Positions 1 through 11,556 of a DNA stretch of 26,684 nt are shown here, piece after piece. The stretch lies in assembly GCA_040357565.1 (NCBI GenBank), contig JBDODJ010000146.1; one strand, given 5' to 3'. The stretch is from Cercozoa sp. M6MM (lineage: Eukaryota > Endomyxa: Ascetosporea). A program made the translations under genes and the position numbers. Positions within the stretch are counted from its first letter, which is position 1. Each line of letters starts with the position of its first letter. The notes under the pieces were generated by a model. The model was given only the letters and a program-made list of their open reading frames with translations. It had not been told where the DNA came from and made no database searches.

Positions 1-207
1 AGTCAATAGGGAGTAAATAGGGAAGTCAATAGGGGGTAAACAGGGGGTAAATAGGGAAGTAAACAGGGGTAAATAGGGGTGTAAAAAAGGGCACGTAAAC
101 AGGGGTGTAAAAGGGCGCGTAAACAGGGGTGTAAACAGGGGGGTAAACAGGGGGGTAAACAGGGGGGTAAACAGGGGGGTAAACAGGGGGTAAACAGGGG
201 GTAAGAC
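1..207. repeat. GGGTAAACAG-type minisatellite, probably intronic
   Basis: The segment is a degenerate tandem array of 9-12 nt units of the form GGGTAAACAG or GGGTAAATAG, most regular at about 120-205. It is read as the start of an intron of the minus-strand gene to its right: the exon at 208-387 ends at a GT donor (GTCTTACC on the minus strand) and the array follows at once. The array is cut by the window edge, so its full size is unknown. Confidence 0.85.
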
Positions 208-515
208 CTCGGCGCGACGCAGCGCGCGCGTCATCCAGGGCAGCGCGAGGTGCCGCGAATGCCGCAGCAGGCCCGCGGAGGCCGAGGCGTCGGTCTGCAG
301 CCGCTGCTCGACGAGTGCGTCGATGTCACGAGGCACGGCGTCACTCGCGGCACGCTGCAGCGACGGTTTGATCTCCTCGCGCAGAGCCTGATCGATCAGA
401 CACACAACAACCGTGTTCGCACACGTGTGCTGACACTGCCGACTCCTACCTGCAAGGCCGGCGACGACGACGAGCGCGACGGCCGCAGTCCGAACGTGTC
501 CTGCGCCGGCGCCAT
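208..515 (-). CDS. Partial orphan protein, 5' exons only
   Basis: Two exons fit in phase: 450-515 (start ATG at 515, 22 codons) and 208-387 (60 codons). They are joined over a GTAGGA...GATCAG intron. The second exon then reaches a donor at 207 and the gene runs off the left edge. The visible peptide begins MAPAQDTFGLRPSRSSSS, a Ser/Arg-rich start. It continues as a helical, Arg/Glu/Ala-rich segment with no stop over 180 nt and strongly biased codons. I recognise no family. An upstream exon is possible because a GGCAG acceptor precedes the chosen ATG, so the start is tentative. Confidence 0.45.
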
Positions 516-1076
516 CGGAACCTGCCCTCAACACATAGCAGCACATACATGTCCTGCACACACTGATGTCAAATCCAAACTACCAAAGGACCCACGGAAC
601 TCATGTTTGCGGCATCCAAACACCACAACTTTATTGTATTTCTCGTTTTTTCCTCTCTCTTTTTTTATGACTCTATCCACGATGCAACTTGCGCCACACT
701 CGGCCCCAACCCTGCCTATACTAAGATCTCACGGCTGGCTGCCTTCCACTCTCTCGAATTCAACGTCTCTCTCGAATCGACGCGCCCTTAAATAAATCTA
801 TGATTTTGCGCGATACAACTCTTGTTGGCCCGTTCATTAGATATTTTAGCTCCATTTGCACTGCTAATTTAGACTAAGCAAGCACCGTGCAAATGTACTT
901 GGTTTTATTTCGACATTTGTTGGGTTCTTCGTTGGTCCGAAACAGTCATCGGAAATACTGCTTGCCCAGGTAGGCTTGCAATTGCGGAGAGCTTACGGCA
1001 GTGCAAAGTACTCTCACTGAATTAAACCGAGAGTGACGAAAAGAATAGCTGCAACAACGTCCACCGACTGGGAACA
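516..1076. other. Intergenic region between divergent genes
   Basis: This lies between the leftward partial gene and the rightward GPI-protein gene, so it should hold both promoters. I see no clear TATA box. A 62-codon plus-strand frame at 603-791 begins with a hydrophobic stretch and ends beside an AATAAA, but its body shows no domain or coding bias and I do not call it. The rest is unremarkable sequence. Confidence 0.5.
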
Positions 1077-2195
1077 ATGAAGATGATTTGCATGTGTGCG
1101 ATGGCACTGCTGACCGCCAGTGCGGCATTTGTGCACGCCCAAGAGACTCAAGATTCTACAGCGGCGCCTTCTGCGGATCCTACGACAGCTGCTGCCACCA
1201 CGAAAGTAAGAGTCGACTTTGTTTGAAGATGCACAGAGTAGACTTTTCGGGATCAAACAAAAATCTGTAGCCACAGCCGCCGGCAGAGTGTGGCATGAAA
1301 CACGTCGCACCGTCGTTCTTCATCGTCAACAACGATCGAAACGAAGCCACGGTGCGCATACGATTCGATGGCTCGCACATGGTGTGTGCCTCGGACGCCA
1401 TTCGCATCGGTGCAGGGTGAGCTCGACCACTTTTCCTCCCTTGATATGAGAAGGTACAGTAAGTTACATGTTGTATTGGACACACGCGAACAGATCGCCG
1501 CGTGAAGACACATACATCGAATTGTGTAAGTCTAAGTATTAAATTAAGCCATCGTACGTGTATTCATTGAGTGAGTAACCGTATCTGTTTGGGCAGTGAA
1601 CTGGGAAGGCAGCCGATCGGCATCGTTCTGGGGTGTCGTTCCGCAAGACGACATCTTTTTGACGTTCATTGCACTCAAGGACTTCCTGCGTCCGCTCGAG
1701 TTCGACCTCCGGGTCAGAGGATTGAATCCCAAGTCTGCACGTGACCTGGGAGTCGAGGTCTATGTCGAGTATGACTCCTGGAACTACGTCGCACAACGCT
1801 TTGACCTCTTCCTCTGGTACAGTGCTAATAGTATCATACCAGCCAATGTACATGGTCGAATGTACAGGTATGTTCAAGAAGTCGGCGTTCGCAACACGGG
1901 ACAGGACGTGGCAGCTCTGCCGCCAGTCGAAGACAACCCGAATTCCTTCTCGGTTGAGCAGACCAACTGCTTCAACGACTGGGCCGCCAATTCTCGCGAC
2001 TGTCGCAGTCGCCTGGCCAATCCACCCTACAATGGCGACCCCGGCAACGCAGATGGGAACCAGAACAATAACGGGGGCGACCAAGGCAACGACGGCAACA
2101 GCGTCGATGGTGGCCAGCAGGACAACAGTGCGGCCAGCGCACTGTCGCTGTCGATGACTGCACTTCTTACGTACGATATTGTTTCCCTTTGGTAA
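1077..2195 (+). CDS. Secreted, probably GPI-anchored orphan protein
   Basis: Four exons close in phase: 1077-1205, 1271-1416, a 32-nt microexon 1494-1525, and 1597-2195, giving 301 aa. The N-terminus (MKMICMCAMALLTASAAF, cut near VHAQ) is a typical signal peptide, followed by a Thr/Ala/Ser-rich stretch. The middle is a globular domain with motifs such as NWEGSRSASFWG and EVYVEYDSWNYVAQRFDLF. The end is an Asn/Gly/Asp/Gln-rich linker (about residues 245-280) and a final hydrophobic tail (ALSLSMTALLTYDIVSLW), the layout of a GPI-anchor signal. I recognise no family. The microexon is needed to bring exon 2 (phase 2) into the frame of exon 4 (phase 1), which supports it. Alternative: a single-pass membrane protein. 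Confidence 0.7.
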
Positions 2196-3086
<891 letters not shown>

Positions 3087-4141
3087 CTAAGTTTCGTAAA
3101 GGTAAAGAGTTGCACAATAGCTTGCTTCGAAGATACCATGTTCGGAGATGATATCCATTGTTTGAGCGGCGTAACGCAGCATCGCGCCGATCGGATGGAT
3201 TAATGCCGACAGAGGCGTCCTGGTGTTCGCGTTTTCGAGCTCGAGTGCGGCAAAGTAAGCCAGGTCGATGACGTGGAATAGCGCACTCACTTTGATGCTG
3301 AACAGAGACTGTCGACTGCGCGCAAAATCACACAAATTTACAGTTAAATTTAGATAAATGTAAGTTTACTGTAAGTTACAAACAACTTTACTCAGTTTCC
3401 ATGCGTGGTTGCATTCCATCGACTTGATCAAGCATCCAGCACAACGGGAGCAGCACGTGCTCGTGGAATTCAAGCATCTTCGTTTTTCGCACGCTCAAAA
3501 TTTCGCCGACGAGCTTGTGGAAGAGTGGTCTGCGAGCAGCGTCGATATATGCGAAGTTGATGCTGGAAATGACACTTTCCGGCAGAACGAGCAAAGCAAA
3601 CGTGGCGAGTTTGTCCCGCACTGCCTCTGGGCCATTCAACAGTGTAGGCTGGGCATCTAAAGGCATGTGTGTCATTGCCACGATGCTTTCGTACAACACT
3701 GCCACAGAAAGTGGCGCTTCGGTTGTCACTTCTCGTAGGAGACAAGCCAGGCAAACATAAACCACACAACTGAAGCAGGGTAAAAGCTTATATTGAACAA
3801 AAGGTACGGACAAACTGCATGGCAGAGACGCATTCTCGTGGGTTTCCGTCGAGGAGTCGCGGGAGACCCAAGTTCAAGGGCATTGGCGGTACCAGTCCTC
3901 TGGCCTGGACTCCACGTCTTGACATCAAGAATTGAAAGACCTGCCAATGATTAGCATCGCGCACCGGACCCATGTACACGTCCGGCATCCTGCCGACGTG
4001 GAAACGATGGCGCAATTGGAGCAAAATGACAAAGATCATGTATCCCAGTGCGAGGAACAGAGCGAACAACTTGATCGCCACTTTCAAAATCACGTAGGCA
4101 AGAACGGCGCCTAGCAGCAACTCTATCACTTGCATCGGCAT
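3087..4141 (-). CDS. Orphan single-pass membrane protein, 310 aa
   Basis: Three exons, 3816-4141, 3392-3769 and 3087-3315, join in phase (326, 378 and 229 nt) to 310 aa plus stop. The N-terminus is a long hydrophobic helix (IELLLGAVLAYVILKVAIKL, extending to about residue 42) with no cleavage site, so a signal anchor is likely. The rest is a mixed alpha-helical soluble region containing RHRFHVGRMPDVYMGP and, near the end, LSALIHPIGAMLRYAAQTMD. I recognise no family. The first intron uses a GTTTGT donor, the weakest border in the model; the second uses GTAAAG. The protein could sit in the ER or mitochondrial membrane; the sequence does not decide. Confidence 0.65.
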
Positions 4142-4656
4142 TGCGAGCTCCGCAGAGAACAGCGACAGAAATCCAGGCTTCTAAGTTTAAAGTAAAATCA
4201 TAATCGCCCGACCGACCGCAGTCGCCCCGGAGTCTCCGCTCCAACCTGTCCTGGTTGTGAGCGATACCTGTACAACGCGTAGCTTCGGAAGGCGGCCCGC
4301 GGTGTAGCTACGCCGGCGGCTTTCGTTTTCTTTAATAAAATGGGTACAGTCGTCGCACGATCCGAGGTTCGGACTTTGACATTCAGTTTTCTGGATCGGG
4401 AGAACTTAACAAACAACTGCGCTAGTACGGTCACTTTTTAATACGATGTATCCAGCAGCAACCTACTAAATAAATGCAGCAACTTCCTTTTGGATCGATG
4501 AGGTGATTAGGAGTGAAGGAGTACGCGACGGTTATGATCAGTTTGAACGTCAAAGACGCTCACTGTTTCACTTTTGTTCAATTATAGCTTTTACCCTGCT
4601 GGCACAGTTTGACTTTAAAAACACTGTTATACTGCTTGCACACACACACACGTCGC
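4142..4656. other. Intergenic region with a doubtful small frame
   Basis: It lies between the STK19-like gene and the membrane-protein gene, both on minus. A 78-codon minus-strand frame at 4198-4434 (start MTVLAQLFVKFSRSRKLNVK) is basic, Arg/Lys-rich and mitochondrial-protein-like. It has no homology I recognise and could equally be upstream sequence. Nothing else is supported. Confidence 0.4.
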
Positions 4657-5667
4657 TCAAGGAAGCGTCGTGACGCGACCACGTCTGCGGCGCACAACAC
4701 GGCGCGTTTTCCTGCGTTCGTTGCGCTTGTCGAACAGAGCCAGCAGCGACGCAGCACGCGGGACGCAGAAACGCAGCACGGAGCCGTCATTTGCGATCAG
4801 CTGGAGTTCGCGCAACGTGGCCTCAGCGAATTCTTTATCAGCTGCACAGTTAAAACATCGGTTGAGAGTTATCGGGCAAAAACGAGAAAAGAACAACTGA
4901 TCATTTACCCTCAAGCAAGGAGCGTTGTAGCATGCCTTTCGCGATTCGCGGTCGAATAAAGTATCTTTCAGCATCAAAAAAGTCACGCACAAGCGCTTCC
5001 TTTCGCTGCCTGATTTCTCGACTAGCTTCAATCCTGTCTGCTCCTTTTTTGGGCCGAAGTAGCGAATCGAGATGACGCAGCACCCACTCGCGCATGTCTT
5101 CAGTGAAGAACCACACCTCCGTGCCTGTGGCCAGAATGGCGAGTCTGATTACGCCCAGACTGCACAAAACGCGCAGCTGTCGCTCCAACACTCGTTGCCT
5201 CTGCAGTCAGCGAAAAAAGAGGAAAAAACGAAAGGAATGATAATAGTTTTAAAAAAACAAAAACAGCAAACTGAAAGGACCTGGGCGTGACTGGCAACAT
5301 TGGTATCGATCTTTGTTGCGCGGAAAAGCTGCTCCTGTGAGACGACAGGCGGAACTTCGCATTGCTCGAATCTTGTACGGAAGCGCGGGCCATATCTTTC
5401 AACAAGCACTTTCTGCAGGAAGATAGGCTTCGGAAGTTCTCCTTTGCGTAAATCGCATGGAGGATGTACCTCGATCCTTTGTTCTACCAAGGTGGTGTCT
5501 ACATCATCGTTTTCGTCGAATTCAAACGCTGCGACAGGAAAGCTCGGCATGTTTAGAACCGGCGTTTCTCGAAAAAGGCTGTGAAACGCATTTTTCACAT
5601 CCCCTTGATTGGGCTTCAGATTGAGTAGCACCCGAATGCCCAGTGATCGTTTGACTTGGTCATTCAT
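4657..5667 (-). CDS. STK19: STK19-like winged-helix protein, 287 aa
   Basis: Exons 5281-5667, 4909-5200 and 4657-4841 join in phase. Recognised by the order of conserved segments recalled from human STK19: CEVPPVVSQEQLF (human PPIVLRSQVYSL), then RQRVLERQLRVLCSLGVIRL (human VADRQLKELQEQGEIRIVQL), then EVWFFTEDMREWVL (human GIIFTEDYRTRVL), and near the C-terminus GSVLRFCVPRAASLLALFDK (human SWWLAVPGAGRFIKYFVK). The central part is the winged-helix core. STK19, despite its name, is a winged-helix DNA-binding protein rather than a proven kinase, and I see no kinase motifs here. It is now linked to transcription-coupled repair. A basic KTRRVVRRRRGR tail ends the protein. Length is close to the 254-aa human form. 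It is divergent from the DNase II gene. Similarity is moderate, so the family is probable, not certain. Confidence 0.65.
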
Positions 5668-5979
5668 GCAAAACTGTAACTGCTCGTGTGCATGAGCAAT
5701 CTTCTAAACGGCGTGCGTCGACGAAAACGCGGTTCAAAACACACGCAGATTGATTGGTCCATTCGCGGAGTCCATTTCTCCTGATCGGTGTGGCGAAGTC
5801 GTCGGCTTGGCTTTGCACTCAGTGATTTTTGAGGACTTATTATAGTCGTCGTGCGTTCAGGTGAGTTTGGCTTGTTCTGTGTGCACTGCACGGGCTTTGC
5901 GTGAGCATCGCATCTTTTTTTTTCCTCGAGCAACAATGGATCGCTCATTGATAGTTCTGTGTGTTGCTGGTCATAGTCC
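5668..5979. other. Divergent promoter region, STK19-like and DNase II genes
   Basis: This 312-nt spacer separates two outward-facing start codons and must hold both promoters and leaders. A T-rich run lies at 5913-5921. I see no clear TATA or initiator element. Confidence 0.5.
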
Positions 5980-6830
5980 ATGCTTCGTGTGGTGCTCGCG
6001 TGCCTGGTGGGCATCGCACTGGCGCGGAACGCGCGCGACGTCATCTCGCAGAGTCGGCACAAGGGCGAGGTGCAAGAGCCGTCGTGCGTCGACTCGCAGG
6101 GCCGTGCGGTGGCCTGGTGGTTCCTGTACAAGACGCCGAAGGACTCTTCGGCCTCGTGGCCGCGCAATGAAGGTGGCTACTATGTCGAGAGGTGCGTTTT
6201 CTCCTGTCTGACTCTGCCGCAGTGTCTGGTCTGTACTGTCAGTGCCATGTAGTACCTCGTTGGACCCGTACATGAGGGACGGCATCGTGTCGCTGGGCGA
6301 CGCCGAGTCGCCACTGTCGCGCACGACGCTGCCACTCTTCGAGGACGACCTGATCGCGTACCATTTAATGCTTGTGTCCTGTACTGTTTGAGGGTGTTCC
6401 TCTGTGTCTGACCCTCCTCTGTGTCTGCGCATAGGCGCGAAGACACGGCCTTCCTCATGTTCAGCGATCAGCCGCCCGACCGGGATGCTCCCAGTACGCG
6501 TGGTCATGTCAAGGGCTACACCATGTTCGGCGACACGCAGGGCTTCCTGGTGCACCTATGTTATCTATATATACTTGTTTTTCTAGGCATATAAATATAG
6601 TTCTATTTTTATTTTTATGTATCTATATTATATATATATATATGTATGAGGTACAGGTGTCGCACAGTGCGCCGCGTTTCCCGCCGCGTCGGCCGGGTCC
6701 CTACGCCTACGGCGCCGTCGACTACGGCCAGTCCTTCATGTGCGTCACGGTCGGCGTCGACGAGCTCGAGTCGAGTACTGCTGTCTTTCGCCCCCCCCCC
6801 CCCCCGCACACACACACACACACACACACA

Positions 6831-6883
<53 letters not shown>

Positions 6884-7995
6884 ACCCCTCTACCTACCAC
6901 ACCCCCTGTCCCCCAGTGCTGCACGAGATGCGACGCAACTTTCCCTTCGTGTACGATCACTTTCTGCCTGAGCACCTGAAGAAGAAGGTGCCGTCGGCCA
7001 AGCTGCTAGTCGAGTCGCAGCACCTGCGCGAGGAACCCTACTGGGGTGACGTGCAGGTACCCCTTACCCCCCTATCCCTACCCCCAACTCCCTACCCCTC
7101 ATCCATTGTAGGTATCGCTCGCCCTGCCGAGTGAGAATGTTCCAACAGAAGCAGAAACAACGACAAGTCTGCGCAAACTGCAGCGACTGATCCGCGGTGG
7201 CAACAGCCTTCCGCGCGGATCCAACAAGCCTGTCGCTCGCCTCGTGTCACGCAGCTCCAAGGTTCCCTGTTTAAGCCCTCTTTTTCTTACCTCCCTACCT
7301 CCCCTCCCACGTGAACAGGGCGGCCAAGATCTCATGTTTTACGAAGACGTTTTGGTCTCGGTGTTCCAGCAGTCGCTGCTGACGCAAACCTGGCGGTATA
7401 CCCCCTATACCTACCCCTTTCCCTTTCCCTTTCCCTTACCCCCCCCCCCCCCCGTAGCAATGGCAGTGGTGGTAAAATGCCGTCGTTTTGTCCGGTGCCG
7501 TCGCTGCAGCAAATGTTCCAGGTGGAGAATATTGAAACGGTGAGACTGCCGGCGCATCTGGGCGACACAGGCGACATCTCGTGGCGGTACTCCCTCGCCT
7601 TCCTGCCTGTATACCTCTACCTGTATGTACCTATCCTCTCTCTCTTGTCTAGTTTCACCAAGGACCATGCCAAGTGGACAGTGTCGACTTCTGACGGTAC
7701 CCCGCCCCCACACCCTTGTTGGTGTACGTGTGTGTGTGTGTACGTGTTACGTGCGTGTATGTTTGTGTGCACCTGTAGCCGCAGTGTCGGAGCACTGGGT
7801 CTGCTCATGCGACGTCAATCGCATGCTGAGTCAGCTCAAGCGCGGTGGCGGCTGTCTCTGCGTTGACGACGTCGCACTGCATCGCCAGGTACTTGGCCTG
7901 TCGACCTGTGACTTAACAAGAGTACCCCCCCCCCCCCCAACACTGTGCAGATGCAGCGCCTTATCGACAGCGTCGAGAGCTGCACCGACGCGTGA
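5980..7995 (+). CDS. Deoxyribonuclease II (lysosomal acid DNase)
   Basis: Eleven exons close in phase to 414 aa: 5980-6191, 6253-6357, 6435-6549, 6657-6774, 6917-7056, 7112-7261, 7319-7395, 7458-7586, 7653-7696, 7779-7888, 7951-7995. DNase II cuts DNA to 3'-phosphates at acid pH without metal, usually in lysosomes. Family marks in order: signal peptide (MLRVVLACLVGIALA); AVAWWFLYKTPK (family VDWFVVYKLP); DTAFLMFSDQPP (family LYNDQPP); KGYTMFGDTQGF; the first catalytic block VSHSAPRFPP (family HSVPHFPP); YGQSFMCVTV; the second catalytic block KDHAKWTVS (family DHSKW); and WVCSCDVNRM then KRGGGCLC (family GDINR, RGGGT). Both active-site His are present, so the enzyme should work. Introns hold C-tracts and CA repeats. 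The role is likely food or phagosome DNA digestion. Confidence 0.95.
6788..6881 (+). repeat. C-tract plus (AC)n in a DNase II intron
   Basis: A run of about 16 C is followed by an AC repeat of about 75 bp, inside the intron 6775-6916. The 3' end of this intron is pyrimidine-rich (ACCCCCTGTCCCCCAG), so the repeat lies directly upstream of the splice acceptor. Confidence 0.95.
7398..7453 (+). repeat. Pyrimidine repeat and C-tract in a DNase II intron
   Basis: Imperfect CCCTTT units run into a C-tract of about 15 that ends at the CGTAG acceptor. Nearly the whole 62-nt intron (7396-7457) is simple sequence. Confidence 0.85.
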
Positions 7996-8839
7996 TTTCT
8001 TTCGTTTTGCTTGATTTGTCGTTGTGTCGTTGCTACACCCACGCTACCGTACGCTAGCGCGGCGTATCTTGAGAATTTGTATGAACCGAGCCGTAACTGA
8101 AGTATCGGACGCTACTCTGTAACATTTATGTTACCGCATCGCATAGCGTTCGGTTTTTCCTAGCCTGTTCAAGCTTTCTACAGCTCGCGCACTTTGACTG
8201 CAGGGATCTTCTCCAGCTTCCTTCGACGGAGCTCTTGTCCCTTCGCACTTGATACGTTCTGCCGTGATAGTGCTTGGGCTGTTCTTTTTAATTGCCATCA
8301 AGCCTTCGAGCTTTCGACGACCTTTTCTACAAGGGTGTGTCTTCTAATCTCCGCATCGACGCCATTCTAACTGACGTTTTTACTTCCTTTATTTAGTCGT
8401 CTTCAATACCTTAGGTACTGGTTTCCATGCCGTAACATTTGACTTTGGACTGTTTCTAATTTCAATATTTCTTTTCGTCTGCGCCGGCCGCAGCGTTTTG
8501 TTTAATATCGTGGTGTCACAGTCTCGTCTGTGCTGTAAACTGACATGATCCGATCGATAATGATTGCAATTATTCAATTCTTCACTTCGTCCGCCTCCGT
8601 TCCTTTCGCAGTACAGTACTGTGCTGTGCAGTTTATAACCACGTGGACCTCAGTCCCACGTGTTAGCTGGAGAGTTCACCCACAAGTTCACCCACGTTCA
8701 CCTACAAAGTTCAACGCTAAATTTTCCAATTCTGGCGCGTTTTGTCAAAATTCTGGTCCGTTTCGTCGATGTGACGAGATCCAAGTTTCTTCGCTGTTCT
8801 CCAATTTGTTTCGTTGTTAACTCGCCGTTCGAAACTGTA
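7996..8839. other. Intergenic region upstream of the secreted orphan gene
   Basis: About 840 nt with no supported gene. It holds the 3' end of the DNase II transcript and the promoter of the next gene. At 8640-8661 two CACGTG palindromes lie 17 nt apart. They are followed by three GTTCACC(C/T)AC units at 8673-8705. Confidence 0.5.
8640..8661. promoter_or_regulatory. Paired CACGTG (E-box/G-box) motifs
   Basis: CACGTG occurs at 8641-8646 and again at 8656-8661, about 180-200 bp before the ATG at 8840. A pair of the same palindrome this close upstream of a gene suggests a bHLH or bZIP factor site. CACGTG also occurs elsewhere in the window (for example near 1738, 2850 and 3455), so this rests on position and spacing only. 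Confidence 0.3.
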
Positions 8840-10009
8840 ATGTTGTCACTCGTGTCTGCAGCCATACTTCTTGTGGTTGGGGCACACGCCCAGGCACAGC
8901 ACTCGTCACAAGGTGTCGCAGCACCAGATCTGGACATTCGCACCAAGTTCGCTTCAATCGACAGCACCCTCGACACGGTGATCAAGCGCCTCACCATGCT
9001 CGAGCACGTCGATTCGGCCCCGTCTGCAGGCGCAGGTTGTGCATCTCAGTGCCAGTCCGCTCTCAATGCCAAGGCAACGCATCTTTGCCCGAAGGTAGGC
9101 ACTTTTGTTACATTAATATTTGCTGATAATGTCATTTTACTGCACTGACAGTGGTGCACCGGAATCTCAAGCAAGCCTTCGGTGGCACTGGCGATTGGAG
9201 TCACTCCCAAATCTGGAAATGCACTGACGGTGGAAACAACTTCGTGCATCTTCAACAGCATCTTCAGCATCATCGGCGATTACTACATTGGTGGTCCGTT
9301 TAACGGAAACGGCTTGTTTGTTCCTGGTGGAGACCACTCAGGGTATTTACATACAGAAAAAAGAAAAACAGCTGTTTCAATTTCACGACTGACTTCTGCT
9401 ATTCTGTTACTACTGTATCTGTTCAGACTCCTCGGCTTCCGAGTTCCCGTGGTGCGAAAAGCGACCAAGGTGCGAGCCTCCCTGCGTATCGGTGTTGACG
9501 GAATCGTTCGCGACAACGACAAGGTACGCTTCATTCTCGCCAGTGTCGACGACATGTCGCTTCCCAAACTGATGCGCGACCTGGCCGAGAGCGACTTCCC
9601 ACTTGTGCAAGTTGCACGTCCGGACTCGTGTGCCGAAGACGGTCACATCGTGGGACAGCTTCTCAACAAGGGCCTCCGCGGAGAGCAAGAGCTGGTCAAA
9701 GTGCAAACTGAGGGAGCACTACTTGACATCGATTTGTCCAAGGAAGTGCAATACCTCGTCATGCAGAAGGACTGGCAGTTCAACAACATGCTCATGGTGA
9801 TGCTCACCATGGTTAACGCTGCCGGTGAAGTGCAGAATAACGGTGTCTTCCCTGCACCTGAGCCCAACGAACCCGATCCGTACTTGGGACTTCCTGTCCA
9901 AGACGGTCCGTTCCCAGCAGTTACGCCGTCGGAACTTCTGCTAAAGTTCATGCGCCCTGCTGCTGCTCCTGCCTTGTGGCAGTATGCTCCGGTAGCGCAC
10001 TACAACTGA
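8840..10009 (+). CDS. Secreted orphan protein, 342 aa
   Basis: Exons 8840-9094, 9152-9342 and 9427-10009 join in phase. The ATG at 8840 is chosen over an upstream in-frame one at 8660 because it starts a clean signal peptide (MLSLVSAAILLVVGAHAQ). Next comes a short helical segment with heptad spacing (LDIRTKFASIDSTLDTVIKR, about residues 31-55). A Cys-containing linker (GCASQCQSAL, CPKWCTG) follows, then a globular region with GDYYIGGPFNGNGLFVPGG and a C-terminal part (VRASLRIGVDGIVRDNDKV; LLDIDLSKEVQYLVMQKDW). There is no C-terminal anchor, so it is probably secreted. I recognise no family. A vesicle or cell-wall protein is possible but unsupported. Confidence 0.75.
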
Positions 10010-10468
10010 TGCGAACACTCGAGTGGCTGTACGCATTTGAAGAACGACTCATGTCTGCATGACTGAACATGAAAACAGTCAAACTCGAAAAGTAAGGTCC
10101 CGCCGTATCGACAAAGTAGTTGCAAGACCTATTCAGTACTATTAAGTACGACTGTTTAAGTGTTGTGTGCGTTGTCTTCGCACTTCCCTCCACCGTGATC
10201 ATCACGGCGCGTCATCCTATCGTATCTACAGTAAAATCATCTGGCCGGTGACTTTCCTTTCTACAGTCACAGCATCTGGCGGTGTCCGCCAGTGCTTTGC
10301 CGCCCAACTGAACCGTTGGGATAACTCACTTTTTCAAACTGCCACTTGGCCACTCTCCCTCCAAGAACAGACTTCCTTACGTTCCTTGTAGTTTTTTTGT
10401 ATCACTGGCAAAGTACCCTCAATCTACCAAGGCCTGATCCCTATCTGAGGGCTGCGGTAACATTTACG
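10010..10468. other. Intergenic region between convergent genes
   Basis: It holds the two facing 3' ends. No gene, repeat or clear poly(A) signal is visible. Confidence 0.5.
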
Positions 10469-11451
10469 TTAGTCATCATCGGCACCGGAGCGGACGGCAC
10501 AGATATTGCACGCATAGGCGCAGAAGTATAGCAAGATTCCGAGCAGCATGAAGGCAAAGCCAACCACCACGGGTAGCAGAGGGAAACACAGCTACCACAC
10601 ACACACACACAAAGAACAGTGCCAGTGCATCTCACGAACAGAGGAAATACCAACGTAATCAACAAGGCTTGAAAAAGTCGTTCGCGATCGCGAAACTCGG
10701 AGCGCGTCGACGTGGCATCGCGCATGATGGCGACACTGCGCGCGGCCGGGTACGGGTGCGCATCGATCAACTGTCTGGCCTCTTCTTCGGTGTACTTGAT
10801 GTCTGCGCATACATTATTCCACTCCCATACCGCAGCTGGGAAGGGCAGTCACACACACCATCACTGTCAAAATCGACTTCGATCACGAACTGCGGCAGCG
10901 AGTCGCATGCGCCAATAAACCACACTGGGGCAGCACGGTTTGTCATGTCTGCCAAGTACCGTTGCACACACACCATATACCACTCACACACACACATACA
11001 CACACATATATATACATATATATATATATATCTATATACATATGGATATGTATAACATTATGCATATGGATACGAATAATATATATGCATATGGATATGT
11101 ATATGAGTAAGTACCCGACGAAAGCAGAGGGCACACATCGTCGCCGAAGCCAGCAGAGACACCACGTGTCAACTCGAGCAGGATGCGGCGGTTGTCGGCA
11201 TCGCGCGACAGCACAGCAGCCACCGAGTCGACGCGACTGCGCCGGTCCACCAGTCGCTCGAAGCGCAGGACGTCGCGACCGCCTTGCGTGTACATGACAG
11301 GCACCAGGATGCACGCAAAGAAGTCGGCCACACCCACTGCCAGCAGCATCATTGACAGCATCGTCCACTTCGCCGATTGCTGAAGGTGGGAATACAAGGC
11401 GGGATAAGACACAGATATGGATATCTAATAGTGATATGTGGGTAGAGAGAC

Positions 11452-11498
<47 letters not shown>

Positions 11499-11508
11499 NN
11501 NNNNNNNN

Positions 11509-11556
<48 letters not shown>

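Noticed and set aside
603-791. 62-codon plus frame with hydrophobic start and AATAAA at its end
   Set aside because: No domain, no intron structure like its neighbours, and the body reads as ordinary non-coding sequence. Kept only as a remark.
5664-6167. 167-codon minus frame
   Set aside because: It overlaps the divergent promoter and lies antisense to DNase II exon 1; Arg/Ser-rich shadow composition.
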